Shown: one piece after another, positions 1 through 7,308 of the stretch
How positions within the stretch are numbered: position 1 is the first letter of the stretch
How the letters are laid out: each line of letters begins with the position of its first letter
From: Lysobacter_K sp038248955
GTDB taxonomy: Bacteria > Pseudomonadota > Gammaproteobacteria > Xanthomonadales > Xanthomonadaceae
DNA: 13,479 bases
Assembly (NCBI GenBank): GCA_038248955.1
Contig: JBBRWW010000078.1
Location: 1-13,479, forward strand
Reading direction: 5' to 3'
Program-made: the position numbers and the translations under genes
The notes under the pieces: model-generated
What the model saw: the letters and a program-made list of their open reading frames with translations, nothing else
Databases searched by the model: none
Told to the model about the DNA's origin: nothing

Positions 1-792
1 CGCGCCGCCTGCGGCGACGGCGATGGTGTCGATGGTCGCGATCGCACGTGCGTCGACATCGACGCTGCCGGTCACGGCGAGCACCGAATCACTGAGGGTA
101 GCGGCCGTGCGGCCAGCGATCGCGTTGTAGCCGATCGCGCCGCCCACGGCGACGCTCTTCGCGCCGACGACCGCGCCAGCCAGGGAGCTGGCGTGCATCG
201 AATTGCTGGCCTTGATGGTGAGCGACACCGCTTTCGCCGCAGTCGCCGCGCCCGTGCCGTGCAGGTTGGTGGCCAGGGCCTGCACCGTGTTGTCGATCAG
301 GTTGTTGGTATTGGACCCGGCGATGGCGACGTCCGCGGCACTGCCGGCGACCGCAAGCGAGTACACGTCGCCGCTGCCACTGGCCTCCAAGCTCACGGCA
401 TCGGCGATGTCCAGTCCGGCGCCATCAAGGCGAGCCGTGGTGGTGTCGCTGACGTCCACGACATTGATCGCCGCACCGATGGCCGCCTGCTTGGACACCG
501 CCACGCTGCCGGACAGGGTCTGCAGCGTGGCGCCATTGTCGGCATCCACGTCCAGAGTGTTGGCGACCACGTCACCGCCCACGATCGCGGCGGTCACGTC
601 GCTGTCGCTTTCGGTCCAACTGAACGAGCCGCTGATCGCCAGGTCCTTGCCTGCCGCGCCAGCGACGGCGCCGGCCAGCACCGACGCCATGTTGCGGGCG
701 CCAAACGCCACCGTGTCGGCAGTCAGGTCGCTGCCGGTGGCGGAGGCCTCCACCGTATTGGCGATGCGGTTGTAGGTGACCGCGGCGCCGGC
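1..792 (-). repeat. Five tandem ~53-residue beta-helix repeats inside the adhesin
   Basis: Protein-level repeats in the adhesin frame. Units start at AGAAVTYNRIANTVEA (792), SGSFSWTESDSDVTAAI (633), IGAAINVVDVSDTTTARL (480), IAGSNTNNLIDNTVQAL (324) and VGGAIGYNAIAGRTAATL (147). The first four span 53, 51, 52 and 59 residues; the fifth is cut by the edge. Each unit begins with a Gly/Ala-rich strand, a turn carrying Asn, and a [ND]-x-[TS]-x-A strand. This spacing matches the 53-residue tandem repeat of LktA-family adhesins. Similar units continue upstream (for example VGGAVNYHDVGNSSTAWV, LAGAGIWNEIGNTAKASV, AGAVAYSLIDNDTEAYV). The DNA itself is diverged, so the repeats look old rather than freshly amplified. 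Confidence 0.75.
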
Positions 793-3700
793 GGCCGTGC
801 CCTTGGAAACCGTGACGTTGCCGGCCAAGCTCTCGATGCGCGAATGGTCGCGCGCCTGCGCATCGATCGCGCTGCCGACCAGGGTGGATCCGGTTACGCC
901 GACCTTGCTGGTGTTGGCGATGCTGTTCGCTGTTGCCGAGCCCATGCCGGCGAACTTGTCCTTGGCCACGCCCACGCCCACCGCGGCGGAGATGATGCGG
1001 GTGTTGTCGCTGGCATCCAGGTCGATCCGGCCGCGGCCGGCATCCAGCTGCGCGCCGGCGATCTCGACCTCGTGGGTGTTGTGCACGCTGCTGCCGACAA
1101 AGGACAGGCCGATGTTGTTCTTGCCGGCCTGGACCAGCCCGGCCACCGAGACGATCGAGGTACCCACCGGGCCAGCCTCGCCCGAGTTGGCGTACAACTC
1201 CGTGCCGGCAAAGTCGAAGCCGGAGTTGTCCTGGATGCCACCGTCGATCAACCCATCCAATGCACCAACCGGTGCGCCCGCGCGGGCGGAAACGGCGATA
1301 TCGCCGTCGATCGAGATGACCGCGCCGTCCTTGACGGACGCCTTGGCGGTGTTGCCGATCTCGTTCCAGATGCCCGCACCGGCCAGGCCATTCGCCTGCG
1401 AGCCGCCGCCGGCCATCGCTGCGCCAGAGCCGATCAGCGCCGAGTCGATGGCGCGTATCGCCACGGCCTTGACGCCGCTGATGGTGCCGCCGGACACGGT
1501 CGCACGGGTGTCATCGTTGACTTCGGCGTAGGTGAACGCCGCGCCGATATTGGCGTTGCTGCCTGTGGCGGTATTCAGGTAGAAGCTGCCACCGCCGGCG
1601 CCGATGCGCGCGCGATCATAGGCGGTGACCTCGACGCCGCTGTCCGCCACACCGCTGCCGGCTACCACCGTGTCCTGCAGGGTCGCCTTGGTGCTGTTGT
1701 CGGACTGCGCGATGGAGAACGAACCGGTGAACGAGCCGCTGGTGGTCGAGCCGCCGGAGGCCTCCACGCCGATGCTGATCGCGATCGCGGTCTGCTCGCC
1801 GGCATTGAGCGCGCGCACGGCGATGTTGTCGACATTGCCGAGCGTGCTGCTCTTTACGTAGGCTTCGGTGTCGTTGTCGATCAGGCTGTAGGCGACTGCG
1901 CCGGCCATCGCGCTGTTGAACTTGCTGCTGCCGGCCTTGCTGCGGGTGATCGCCGCCGCGCCGCTGGCGCTGGCGAGTTCGGCCGCATTGACTGCCTGCA
2001 CGGTGGTCGAGTTGGTGCCGGCGTTGCGGCCGGTCACGGCTGCGCCATCGAGATAGGCGCGGGTGCCCAGGTCGGCCATGTTGACCGATGCGCTGCCCGA
2101 AATGCTGATGCCGAACTTGGGTGCCGGCGGCTTCTCCGCGCTGGCACCGGCGCCCTGCGACCCGCGCACCTTGTCGGCGACCTTGTCGAGCAACGGCAAG
2201 CCGGCGAACTTGTCGGCGGCCTTGCCGCGCAGGCCATCGACCTTGCCGTTGGCGGAAGTCTTGAGCTTGTCCATGAAGCCCGGCTTGGCACCGGGCTCCG
2301 GGCTGCTGGTGTAGGAGCCGGCGACTGCGATCGCGCCGGCTTCGCCGGTGGTCGCGGCCTTGACGTCGAGTTCGTCGGTGGCCACCACACCGGTGGTATC
2401 GGCCGAGGTCCGGCCGTTGGCATCGTCGGCGCTGTTGTCGCCGATGAACGCACGCGTGTCCGACGACAGATTGTTGATGGCGACCGCAAGTCCGACCGAT
2501 GCGGTATTGCCGGTGGTCAGCGCGCCCGACACCGACCACAGGAAAAAGTCCTGCAGCGCGGTGACATCCACGGCCTTGGCGGTGACATCGGCGTCGTTGC
2601 TGATTGACGCGCTGGTGCTGTCCTTGATGTCGGCGATGGACACCGTGCCATTTACGCCGACGCTGGTACCGGTGCCTGCGACCGGGCTGATCGCGAGGAT
2701 GGTGTCGCGGCTGTCGGCGCGAACCGCAACGCCCTCCTCGGCGATGACCGTCGCGCCGGCACCGATGCCGGCCGTGGTGTCGCTGCGATAGATCACGTTG
2801 TTGAACACGCCGCCGACGGCCGCGCCGTCCTGGCCGGCTTCACCGCGGTAACCCACCACATGCACCGCATTGACTTCGTTCAATGCCGCGACGTCGATCG
2901 CCTGGGTCCAGCTGGCGGTCGCACCGGAGGCGAGCAACGACGTCCACGCGTCGGGATCGGTGGCATTGGCCTTGGTCGCGCGGCTGGTCAGGGTGGCATC
3001 GTCGTCGACCCACGCGGTGCTGCTATTGCCGACGTCGTGGTAGTTGACCGCGCCGCCGATCGCCGCGGTGCCGGCCTTGCTCTTGGCGCTGGTGTAGCTG
3101 GTCAGCACATCGTCGACCGAACTGATCGTGCGCAGGGCGTTGCCGATGCTGCTGAAATCCATGTCCGGCATTCCGGTCGGAATCCGGGTTTCGGCGCCGA
3201 TCGCGATCCGCGCCGCATCGATCGACGCGCCCTTGCCGACGGTCGCGTTGGCGTTGTGGCGGTAGTGTCCGTAGGTCATGCCCGCCGACAGCGAGACCTT
3301 CGACATCGAGCCGTCCTGCTCCTTTTGTTCGGTGTCCGAATCGACCTCACTCTTGGCCTGGTTGCGGATGCCGCCGTCGATGACACCCGCATGCACGGTG
3401 ACGTCGCCAGTGGCCTGGACCGAGGTGTTGTCGGCAAGCGTCGCGGTGGCATTGTGGCTGGCATCGGTGAACGCCAGGGCCGAACCGAGGCGGAACGTGG
3501 CGTTGCTGTCCTTGGCCTTCGGGTCGGAGTCCTGGCTGCCCGCAATGCCGGTCGCGCTCTTGAGCGCGCCGACGATTTTCGCCGTGATCGCGTCCTTGGC
3601 GTCGCCGACCGCCTGGTGCATCTTCATCGTCGAAGACTGCGACGCCACGCTGACGGTCGCACTGGTGAGGTTGCTGGTGGTGACGGTGCTGGCATCGAGC

Positions 3701-5511
3701 AGCAGCGAGCCGATATTGGCCAGGTTGGCGGCATTGGTCGCCGTCGCATTCACGTCCTGCAGGCTGACCGCCCCGGCGATACCGACCTTGCCGTTCGGAT
3801 TGGATTTCGCGCTGGCGGTGGTCGAGAAGCTGTTCTGGTTGTGCGCGCTGATCTCCACCGCGCCGCCTTGCAATGTGGCGCCGGCCGCGACAGCCACGGT
3901 CGAGTCCACGTTGATGTCGGACACTGCGACGGTGGCCACCAGCGCCTGGTCTCCGGTGGTGACGCTGGCCGCGGTGATCTCCAGGGTGTTGTCGGTGCGC
4001 GCACGCAGCGTCAGTGCATCGCCCGCGGCGAGCACGGCGCCGCTGGCGACCGTGACCGTGGCGTCGGCATCGATTGCGCCGTACACCGCGGCAATGCCGG
4101 CCTTCTTGTTCGCCACCGCGCCGCTGCCCGCGTTGGATGCGGAGGTTTCGACCTTTTCGATCGCCTTGGCTTCCAGCGTGAGATCGCCCGTGGCGGCCAA
4201 ACGCGCGCTGCCGCCGATATTCACCGAGGCAGTGCTGACCGCATCCAGGTAGCCCAGGCTGATGCCGGCGGCGAGCCCCAGCACTTGCGAACCGGCGATC
4301 AGCAGCGGATCGATGGCATCGCCGTTGCTGTCCAGATCCCAGCCGGATTCGGCGGTGGATTGCGCGGTGGCGTTGATGTCCCGCCCGTCCAGCCGGCCGT
4401 CGATGCTCACCGAACTGACGGCCCTGGCCCGGCCGGTCTGCACCTTGTCGCGGGCGCGTGCTTCCAGGGTGATGTCGCCAGCCTCATACGCACCGGTCGC
4501 CGCCGCGTTCAAGACGCCGCTACTGGTGATGCTGACCGTCTCGCCGGCGGCGGTGATGTGACCCGAGCCGCCGCTGGAGTTGACCCCGCTGCCGGGATTG
4601 CTGTCGCTGCCCGCGATATCGCGCGTGTTGATCGTGCCGCTTACCGAGACCGACTTGTCCGACTGCAGGATGACATTGCCGCCGTCGTTGCGTAGCGTGC
4701 CGCCGGCGCTGACACTGACGCTGTCTTCGCCGACCAGAAGAATGGTGTCGCCGTCCTGCACCAGGCGCGTGCCGGTGCCCGCGCCGGTGTTGACCGCGAT
4801 CCGGCTGTCGAGCTTGTCCGCGCCCGTGCCGCCCTGCACCCAGATCAGCCCTGTTACGTCGAGCGCATGCGCCTGGATGCGAACGTCGTCGCGTGCGTTG
4901 ACTCTGCCCTGGATGCTTACCTGGCCGTCTTCCGAGGTCGACAGTTGCCCGCGCATCAGTTTGTCGAATGCGGTGCCGGTGTCATTGAACACGTCGGCCA
5001 TGTCCGACCGTCCCGGTGTGGCGACCGACAGCGCGCCCACGTTGAGCACGCCCGTCGAACCGACCACGAAGCCGAACGGATCGGCGAAGAACACCCGCCC
5101 ACCGATCGAGCCATCCTTGTAGCTGTTCAGGATGCCGTTGATCGATGCCTGGCTGTCCCACACCAGATTGACGAGGTTGTCGGTATTGGTGGGCAACATC
5201 AGATTGACGGTGTCGCCCTGGGCCACGTTGAATTGGCTGAAGGAATTGAAACCGGTCCGCCTGCGCACCGTCGTCGTGGTGACGTCGTAGTTGTTTCCTG
5301 AATTGACGACCGTGGTGGCGGTGGGATGGTCGGTCGATACCGTGATCGTGCTGTTGCCCGCGAACACCAGGCTCGGCGCGACAGCGGCAAGCACGGATGC
5401 GATTGCGACGCTCAGCGACTTGCCGGTTGGGAGGTAGCTGCCGTCACGCGCTGCGTGCAAAACCTGCGCGCGGGTTTTCACCGGTGCAACGAACCGATCG
5501 TGACTAGCCAT
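1..5511 (-). CDS. Leukotoxin LktA-family / two-partner-secretion filamentous adhesin, 3' part beyond window
   Basis: Giant secreted exoprotein, predicted to cross the outer membrane through a TpsB-type pore and form a long beta-helical fibre for adhesion or toxicity. The frame is open for 1837 codons from ATG 5511 to base 1 with no stop, so the C-terminus is missing. Residues 1-51 form a long signal peptide: a basic N-region, a hydrophobic stretch (about 33-50), and a likely cut after VFA. Residues about 52-225 are a TPS/hemagglutination-type domain, with FNSFSQFNV (88-96), NLVNLVWDSQASINGILNSY (112-131) and ADPFGFVVGSTGVLNVG (143-159). The rest is Ala/Gly/Thr/Asp-rich repeats with a recurring G-x-A-x3-N-x-I-x-[ND]-x-[TS]-x-A core about every 53 residues. 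I found no Cys. Lys-rich helical inserts lie near residues 627-677 and 1065-1133. The start is backed by GGGG seven bases upstream. Family assignment is from remembered LktA-type N-termini; adhesin versus toxin is undecided. Confidence 0.9.
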   Translation of the reverse strand, partial: MASHDRFVAPVKTRAQVLHAARDGSYLPTGKSLSVAIASVLAAVAPSLVFAGNSTITVSTDHPTATTVVNSGNNYDVTTTTVRRRTGFNSFSQFNVAQGDTVNLMLPTNTDNLVNLVWDSQASINGILNSYKDGSIGGRVFFADPFGFVVGSTGVLNVGALSVATPGRSDMADVFNDTGTAFDKLMRGQLSTSEDGQVSIQGRVNARDDVRIQAHALDVTGLIWVQGGTGADKLDSRIAVNTGAGTGTRLVQDGDTILLVGEDSVSVSAGGTLRNDGGNVILQSDKSVSVSGTINTRDIAGSDSNPGSGVNSSGGSGHITAAGETVSITSSGVLNAAATGAYEAGDITLEARARDKVQTGRARAVSSVSIDGRLDGRDINATAQSTAESGWDLDSNGDAIDPLLIAGSQVLGLAAGISLGYLDAVSTASVNIGGSARLAATGDLTLEAKAIEKVETSASNAGSGAVANKKAGIAAVYGAIDADATVTVASGAVLAAGDALTLRARTDNTLEITAASVTTGDQALVATVAVSDINVDSTVAVAAGATLQGGAVEISAHNQNSFSTTASAKSNPNGKVGIAGAVSLQDVNATATNAANLANIGSLLLDASTVTTSNLTSATVSVASQSSTMKMHQAVGDAKDAITAKIVGALKSATGIAGSQDSDPKAKDSNATFRLGSALAFTDASHNATATLADNTSVQATGDVTVHAGVIDGGIRNQAKSEVDSDTEQKEQDGSMSKVSLSAGMTYGHYRHNANATVGKGASIDAARIAIGAETRIPTGMPDMDFSSIGNALRTISSVDDVLTSYTSAKSKAGTAAIGGAVNYHDVGNSSTAWVDDDATLTSRATKANATDPDAWTSLLASGATASWTQAIDVAALNEVNAVHVVGYRGEAGQDGAAVGGVFNNVIYRSDTTAGIGAGATVIAEEGVAVRADSRDTILAISPVAGTGTSVGVNGTVSIADIKDSTSASISNDADVTAKAVDVTALQDFFLWSVSGALTTGNTASVGLAVAINNLSSDTRAFIGDNSADDANGRTSADTTGVVATDELDVKAATTGEAGAIAVAGSYTSSPEPGAKPGFMDKLKTSANGKVDGLRGKAADKFAGLPLLDKVADKVRGSQGAGASAEKPPAPKFGISISGSASVNMADLGTRAYLDGAAVTGRNAGTNSTTVQAVNAAELASASGAAAITRSKAGSSKFNSAMAGAVAYSLIDNDTEAYVKSSTLGNVDNIAVRALNAGEQTAIAISIGVEASGGSTTSGSFTGSFSIAQSDNSTKATLQDTVVAGSGVADSGVEVTAYDRARIGAGGGSFYLNTATGSNANIGAAFTYAEVNDDTRATVSGGTISGVKAVAIRAIDSALIGSGAAMAGGGSQANGLAGAGIWNEIGNTAKASVKDGAVISIDGDIAVSARAGAPVGALDGLIDGGIQDNSGFDFAGTELYANSGEAGPVGTSIVSVAGLVQAGKNNIGLSFVGSSVHNTHEVEIAGAQLDAGRGRIDLDASDNTRIISAAVGVGVAKDKFAGMGSATANSIANTSKVGVTGSTLVGSAIDAQARDHSRIESLAGNVTVSKGTAAGAAVTYNRIANTVEASATGSDLTADTVAFGARNMASVLAGAVAGAAGKDLAISGSFSWTESDSDVTAAIVGGDVVANTLDVDADNGATLQTLSGSVAVSKQAAIGAAINVVDVSDTTTARLDGAGLDIADAVSLEASGSGDVYSLAVAGSAADVAIAGSNTNNLIDNTVQALATNLHGTGAATAAKAVSLTIKASNSMHASSLAGAVVGAKSVAVGGAIGYNAIAGRTAATLSDSVLAVTGSVDVDARAIATIDTIAVAAGGA

Positions 5512-5601
5512 TCCATTTCCCCAGAACGCTCCGACTTGGCGGTGCGTCGATGATGTAAGCGAGGTATCACTATTGGCCGGCGCACGTGCGCCGGCCACGA
5601 G
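5512..5601. other. Intergenic gap between sapC-family gene and adhesin; holds a short upstream overlapping ATG frame
   Basis: No separate gene. On the minus strand GGGG (5519-5522) is the likely ribosome-binding site for the adhesin ATG at 5511. A second ATG at 5516, out of frame, opens a 12-codon frame that ends at 5478 inside the adhesin signal-peptide region. It begins only three bases after GGGG, which is poorly spaced, so it is probably not used. I saw no convincing -35/-10 pair; the adhesin may be read from the SapC-gene promoter. Confidence 0.45.
5574..5597. repeat. 24-bp perfect GC-rich palindrome between SapC gene and adhesin
   Basis: The 24 bases are their own reverse complement, centred on GCACGTGC, and start four bases past the SapC-gene stop in the direction of transcription. 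As RNA this gives a stem of about 10 bp (TGGCCGGCGC with its complement) closed by an ACGT tetraloop. No U-run follows on the minus strand (AATAGTGATACC), so it is not a textbook intrinsic terminator. It could be an attenuator, an mRNA 3'-end stabiliser or a dimeric-protein site. Confidence 0.6.
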
Positions 5602-6345
5602 TCAGTTGACGGCAGCGCGGCGCGCATCCATCCGATGCGTCAGGCGTACGACATTTGATAGCGAAAGCAGGTGCGCGTAGATCAACCCCAGGTCACCATC
5701 GCCCATCAGCTTGTGGACCACGCGCGCCTTGAGCGCGCGCAATTTCGCCTCGTCCACGACGAACAGCCCCTGCAGGGTGAATTCCGGCGCCGCCACGGGC
5801 TGCACGCGGATCACCTTCGAGTGCAGCAGGTCGAGCCCCTGCAGTCGCGCGACGAATTCCTGCGTGCGCTTCATCTGCTGCTGGTAGTCGCCGAGGAACT
5901 GCAACGCGTTGCTCAGTAGCGGACCGTCCTGGCCGCTATCGGTGAACAACGGCTCACCGGCCTCGGTACCCAGGCCGGGGCAGCCCTCGTCCAGACAGAC
6001 GGTGAAATCGTCGTGGCTGCCGGGCTTGTCGGCCAGTACGAACGGATAGCGCCGCAGGAATGCCGGGACATAGGCCTGATCCGCCCATAGGCCATCGGCG
6101 CCGACCATCAGGTTCTCTCTGTCGCGCAATCCCATCAGCACTGCCGGCACCACGGAATCGACCGCACTGCCCGCAAATACAATCGGGTACTCGGTGGCCG
6201 CGCGTCCGAATTCAATTGCCGCAACCGGGGCGGAATTGGTCGCGGCAGCGAAGCGCATGTCGCCCGCGTCCATGAGGATTCGAAGATCGCGATGCTTGTC
6301 GCGGTTCAACGGAACCGGCCGATCGTAGATCAGCAGTTGCTTCAC
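5602..6345 (-). CDS. SapC family protein
   Basis: 247-residue protein of the SapC family (named from Campylobacter S-layer loci), common in Xanthomonadales and Caulobacterales, with no established biochemical role. Family-like features are GLWADQAYVPAFLRRYPFVL, a DDFTVCLDEGCPGL stretch, GEPLFTDSGQ, then a helical FLGDYQQQMKRTQEFVARLQ segment and a C-terminal half containing FVVDEAKL. No signal peptide or membrane segment is visible, so it is probably cytoplasmic. I chose GTG at 6345 because AGGGGGAG lies 4 nt upstream and the protein then begins MKQLLIYDRPVPLNRDKHRD; an ATG 21 bases further upstream would put that Shine-Dalgarno inside the gene. It lies just upstream of, and co-directional with, the giant adhesin. 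Family call is fairly secure; a role with the adhesin is inference. Confidence 0.8.
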   Translation of the reverse strand: MKQLLIYDRPVPLNRDKHRDLRILMDAGDMRFAAATNSAPVAAIEFGRAATEYPIVFAGSAVDSVVPAVLMGLRDRENLMVGADGLWADQAYVPAFLRRYPFVLADKPGSHDDFTVCLDEGCPGLGTEAGEPLFTDSGQDGPLLSNALQFLGDYQQQMKRTQEFVARLQGLDLLHSKVIRVQPVAAPEFTLQGLFVVDEAKLRALKARVVHKLMGDGDLGLIYAHLLSLSNVVRLTHRMDARRAAVN

Positions 6346-6730
6346 ATCACTCCCCCTGTACACCACATCCTGCAGTGCCTAATCGACATGGTGCCCATAA
6401 AGCGTGACGGCCGCCACGTATTTCACTTGAAACCAGCGCACTGCGATCTTCTCGCAGACGCATTGCACCGGAGGGGGTGGCTTGGCGTTATTTCTGCCCT
6501 GTCATGCTGGGCGGTCGTTTCCGGGCTCGGCGGACATGCGGGGAGCATCGAATCCAATTTCGCACCCCATCAGGGCCCGCGAATTCCCGAGACTTTTTCC
6601 TACAGGGCCGCGAATCGATGAGGTGGCGGGAATGTGGCCACCGCGAACAGATCCTGCTCGGTACGGTCAGGGAACCGCGCGCAAGCGATCACCATCTGGC
6701 ATGCGCCCGTCGCGGCCACCACAACGACCG
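6346..6730. other. 385-bp intergenic stretch between tRNA terminator and SapC gene
   Basis: No convincing gene on either strand; the open frames here have no recognisable domain and no ribosome-binding site. It should hold the SapC-gene promoter (minus strand), but I could not find a clear -35/-10. Visible elements are the ribosome-binding site AGGGGGAG (6350-6357, minus), a palindrome TTTCA-CT-TGAAA at 6421-6432 about 75 bp upstream of the SapC start, and a GGTGGC/GCCACC inverted repeat near 6622-6642. The stretch looks less GC-rich than the flanking genes. Confidence 0.5.
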
Positions 6731-6762
6731 AAAAAAAAGGCCCCGCTTTCGCGAGGCCTTTT
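6731..6762 (-). terminator. Rho-independent terminator after tRNA-Gln
   Basis: On the minus strand a 10-bp stem (AAGGCCTCGC with GCGGGGCCTT, one G-T wobble) closed by a GAAA tetraloop is followed directly by eight T. It starts 9 bases after the tRNA 3' end and will end the tRNA, and possibly rplM-rpsI, transcript. It also insulates the SapC/adhesin region from that operon. Confidence 0.9.
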
Positions 6763-6768
6763 CCTGTG

Positions 6769-6842
6769 TGGCTGGGGAACTAGGGTTCGAACCTAGATTG
6801 ACGGTGTCAGAGACCGTCGTCCTACCGTTAGACGATTCCCCA
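6769..6842 (-). tRNA. tRNA-Gln (anticodon CUG)
   Basis: A 74-nt cloverleaf on the minus strand with CCA encoded. The acceptor stem TGGGGAA pairs with TTCCCCA. The first pair is U-A and the discriminator is G, both typical of bacterial tRNA-Gln. The anticodon stem is ACGGT/ACCGT with loop CTCTGAC, giving anticodon CTG (codon CAG). The T arm is CTAGG-TTCGAAC-CTAG, with the invariant TTCGAA. No second tRNA lies next to it in the window. Confidence 0.93.
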
Positions 6843-6861
6843 ATAAGACGGGATGCGCCGG

Positions 6862-6867
6862 ATTTTA
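6862..6867 (-). promoter_or_regulatory. Possible -10 element for tRNA-Gln
   Basis: Minus-strand TAAAAT, 19 bases before the tRNA 5' end and followed by a GC-rich discriminator (CCGGCGC), as at stringently controlled stable-RNA promoters. No good -35 is visible 16-18 bases upstream, so co-transcription from rplM is an alternative. Confidence 0.4.
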
Positions 6868-6880
6868 TCCCAACAGCACC

Positions 6881-6897
6881 CGGAATACGAGATTCCG
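6881..6897 (-). other. Small hairpin just after rpsI
   Basis: Inverted repeat CGGAAT-5 nt-ATTCCG, eight bases past the rpsI stop. There is no T-run, so it is more likely a 3'-end or processing hairpin than a terminator. It lies just upstream of the candidate tRNA -10. Confidence 0.35.
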
Positions 6898-6905
6898 AGC
6901 CTGAA

Positions 6906-7298
6906 TCAGCGCTTCGAGAACTGCTTGGCGCGGCGAGCCTTGACCAGGCCGACCTTCTTGCGCTCGACTTCGCGGGCGTCGCGGGTCACGAAACCGGCCT
7001 TGCGCAGCTCGGACTTCAGCGACTCGTCGTACTCGATCAGTGCGCGCGAAATGCCCAGGCGGATCGCACCGGCCTGGCCGGTCGTGCCGCCGCCGGCAAC
7101 GGTGACGTTGACGTCGAACTTGTCGGTCGACTGGGTCAACTCGAGCGGCTGGCGCACGATCATGCGCGCGGTCTCACGGCCGAAGAAGTCTTCGATCGTG
7201 CGCTGGTTGATGGTGATCTTGCCATCGCCCTTGCGCAGGTAGACGCGTGCGGTGGAGGACTTGCGGCGGCCGGTGCCGTAATTTTGGGTGATTGCCAT
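6906..7298 (-). CDS. rpsI: 30S ribosomal protein S9
   Basis: 130 residues, the normal length for bacterial uS9, which sits in the 30S head with its C-terminal tail reaching the P-site tRNA. Diagnostic parts are YGTGRRKSSTARVYL (7-21), the FFGRETARMIVRQPL region, VAGGGTTGQAGAIRLGISRA, and a very basic end KARRAKQFSKR whose terminal KR contacts P-site tRNA. It starts 10 nt after the rplM stop, with AAGG as ribosome-binding site, in the conserved rplM-rpsI operon. Nothing is odd. Confidence 0.98.
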   Translation of the reverse strand: MAITQNYGTGRRKSSTARVYLRKGDGKITINQRTIEDFFGRETARMIVRQPLELTQSTDKFDVNVTVAGGGTTGQAGAIRLGISRALIEYDESLKSELRKAGFVTRDAREVERKKVGLVKARRAKQFSKR

Positions 7299-7308
7299 GG
7301 GCGTGACC

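Noticed and set aside
1..800. CRISPR-like or satellite DNA repeats in the adhesin
   Set aside because: The periodicity (about 150-177 bp) is at the protein level only; DNA units are diverged and have no constant repeat with variable spacers.
193..4695. Long plus-strand open frames (804 codons at 193-2607, 611 codons at 2860-4695) opposite the adhesin
   Set aside because: They are antisense shadows of GC-rich GNN/NNC codons in the adhesin: Arg/His/Gly-rich, no domain, no ribosome-binding site, while the opposite frame has a signal peptide and regular repeats.
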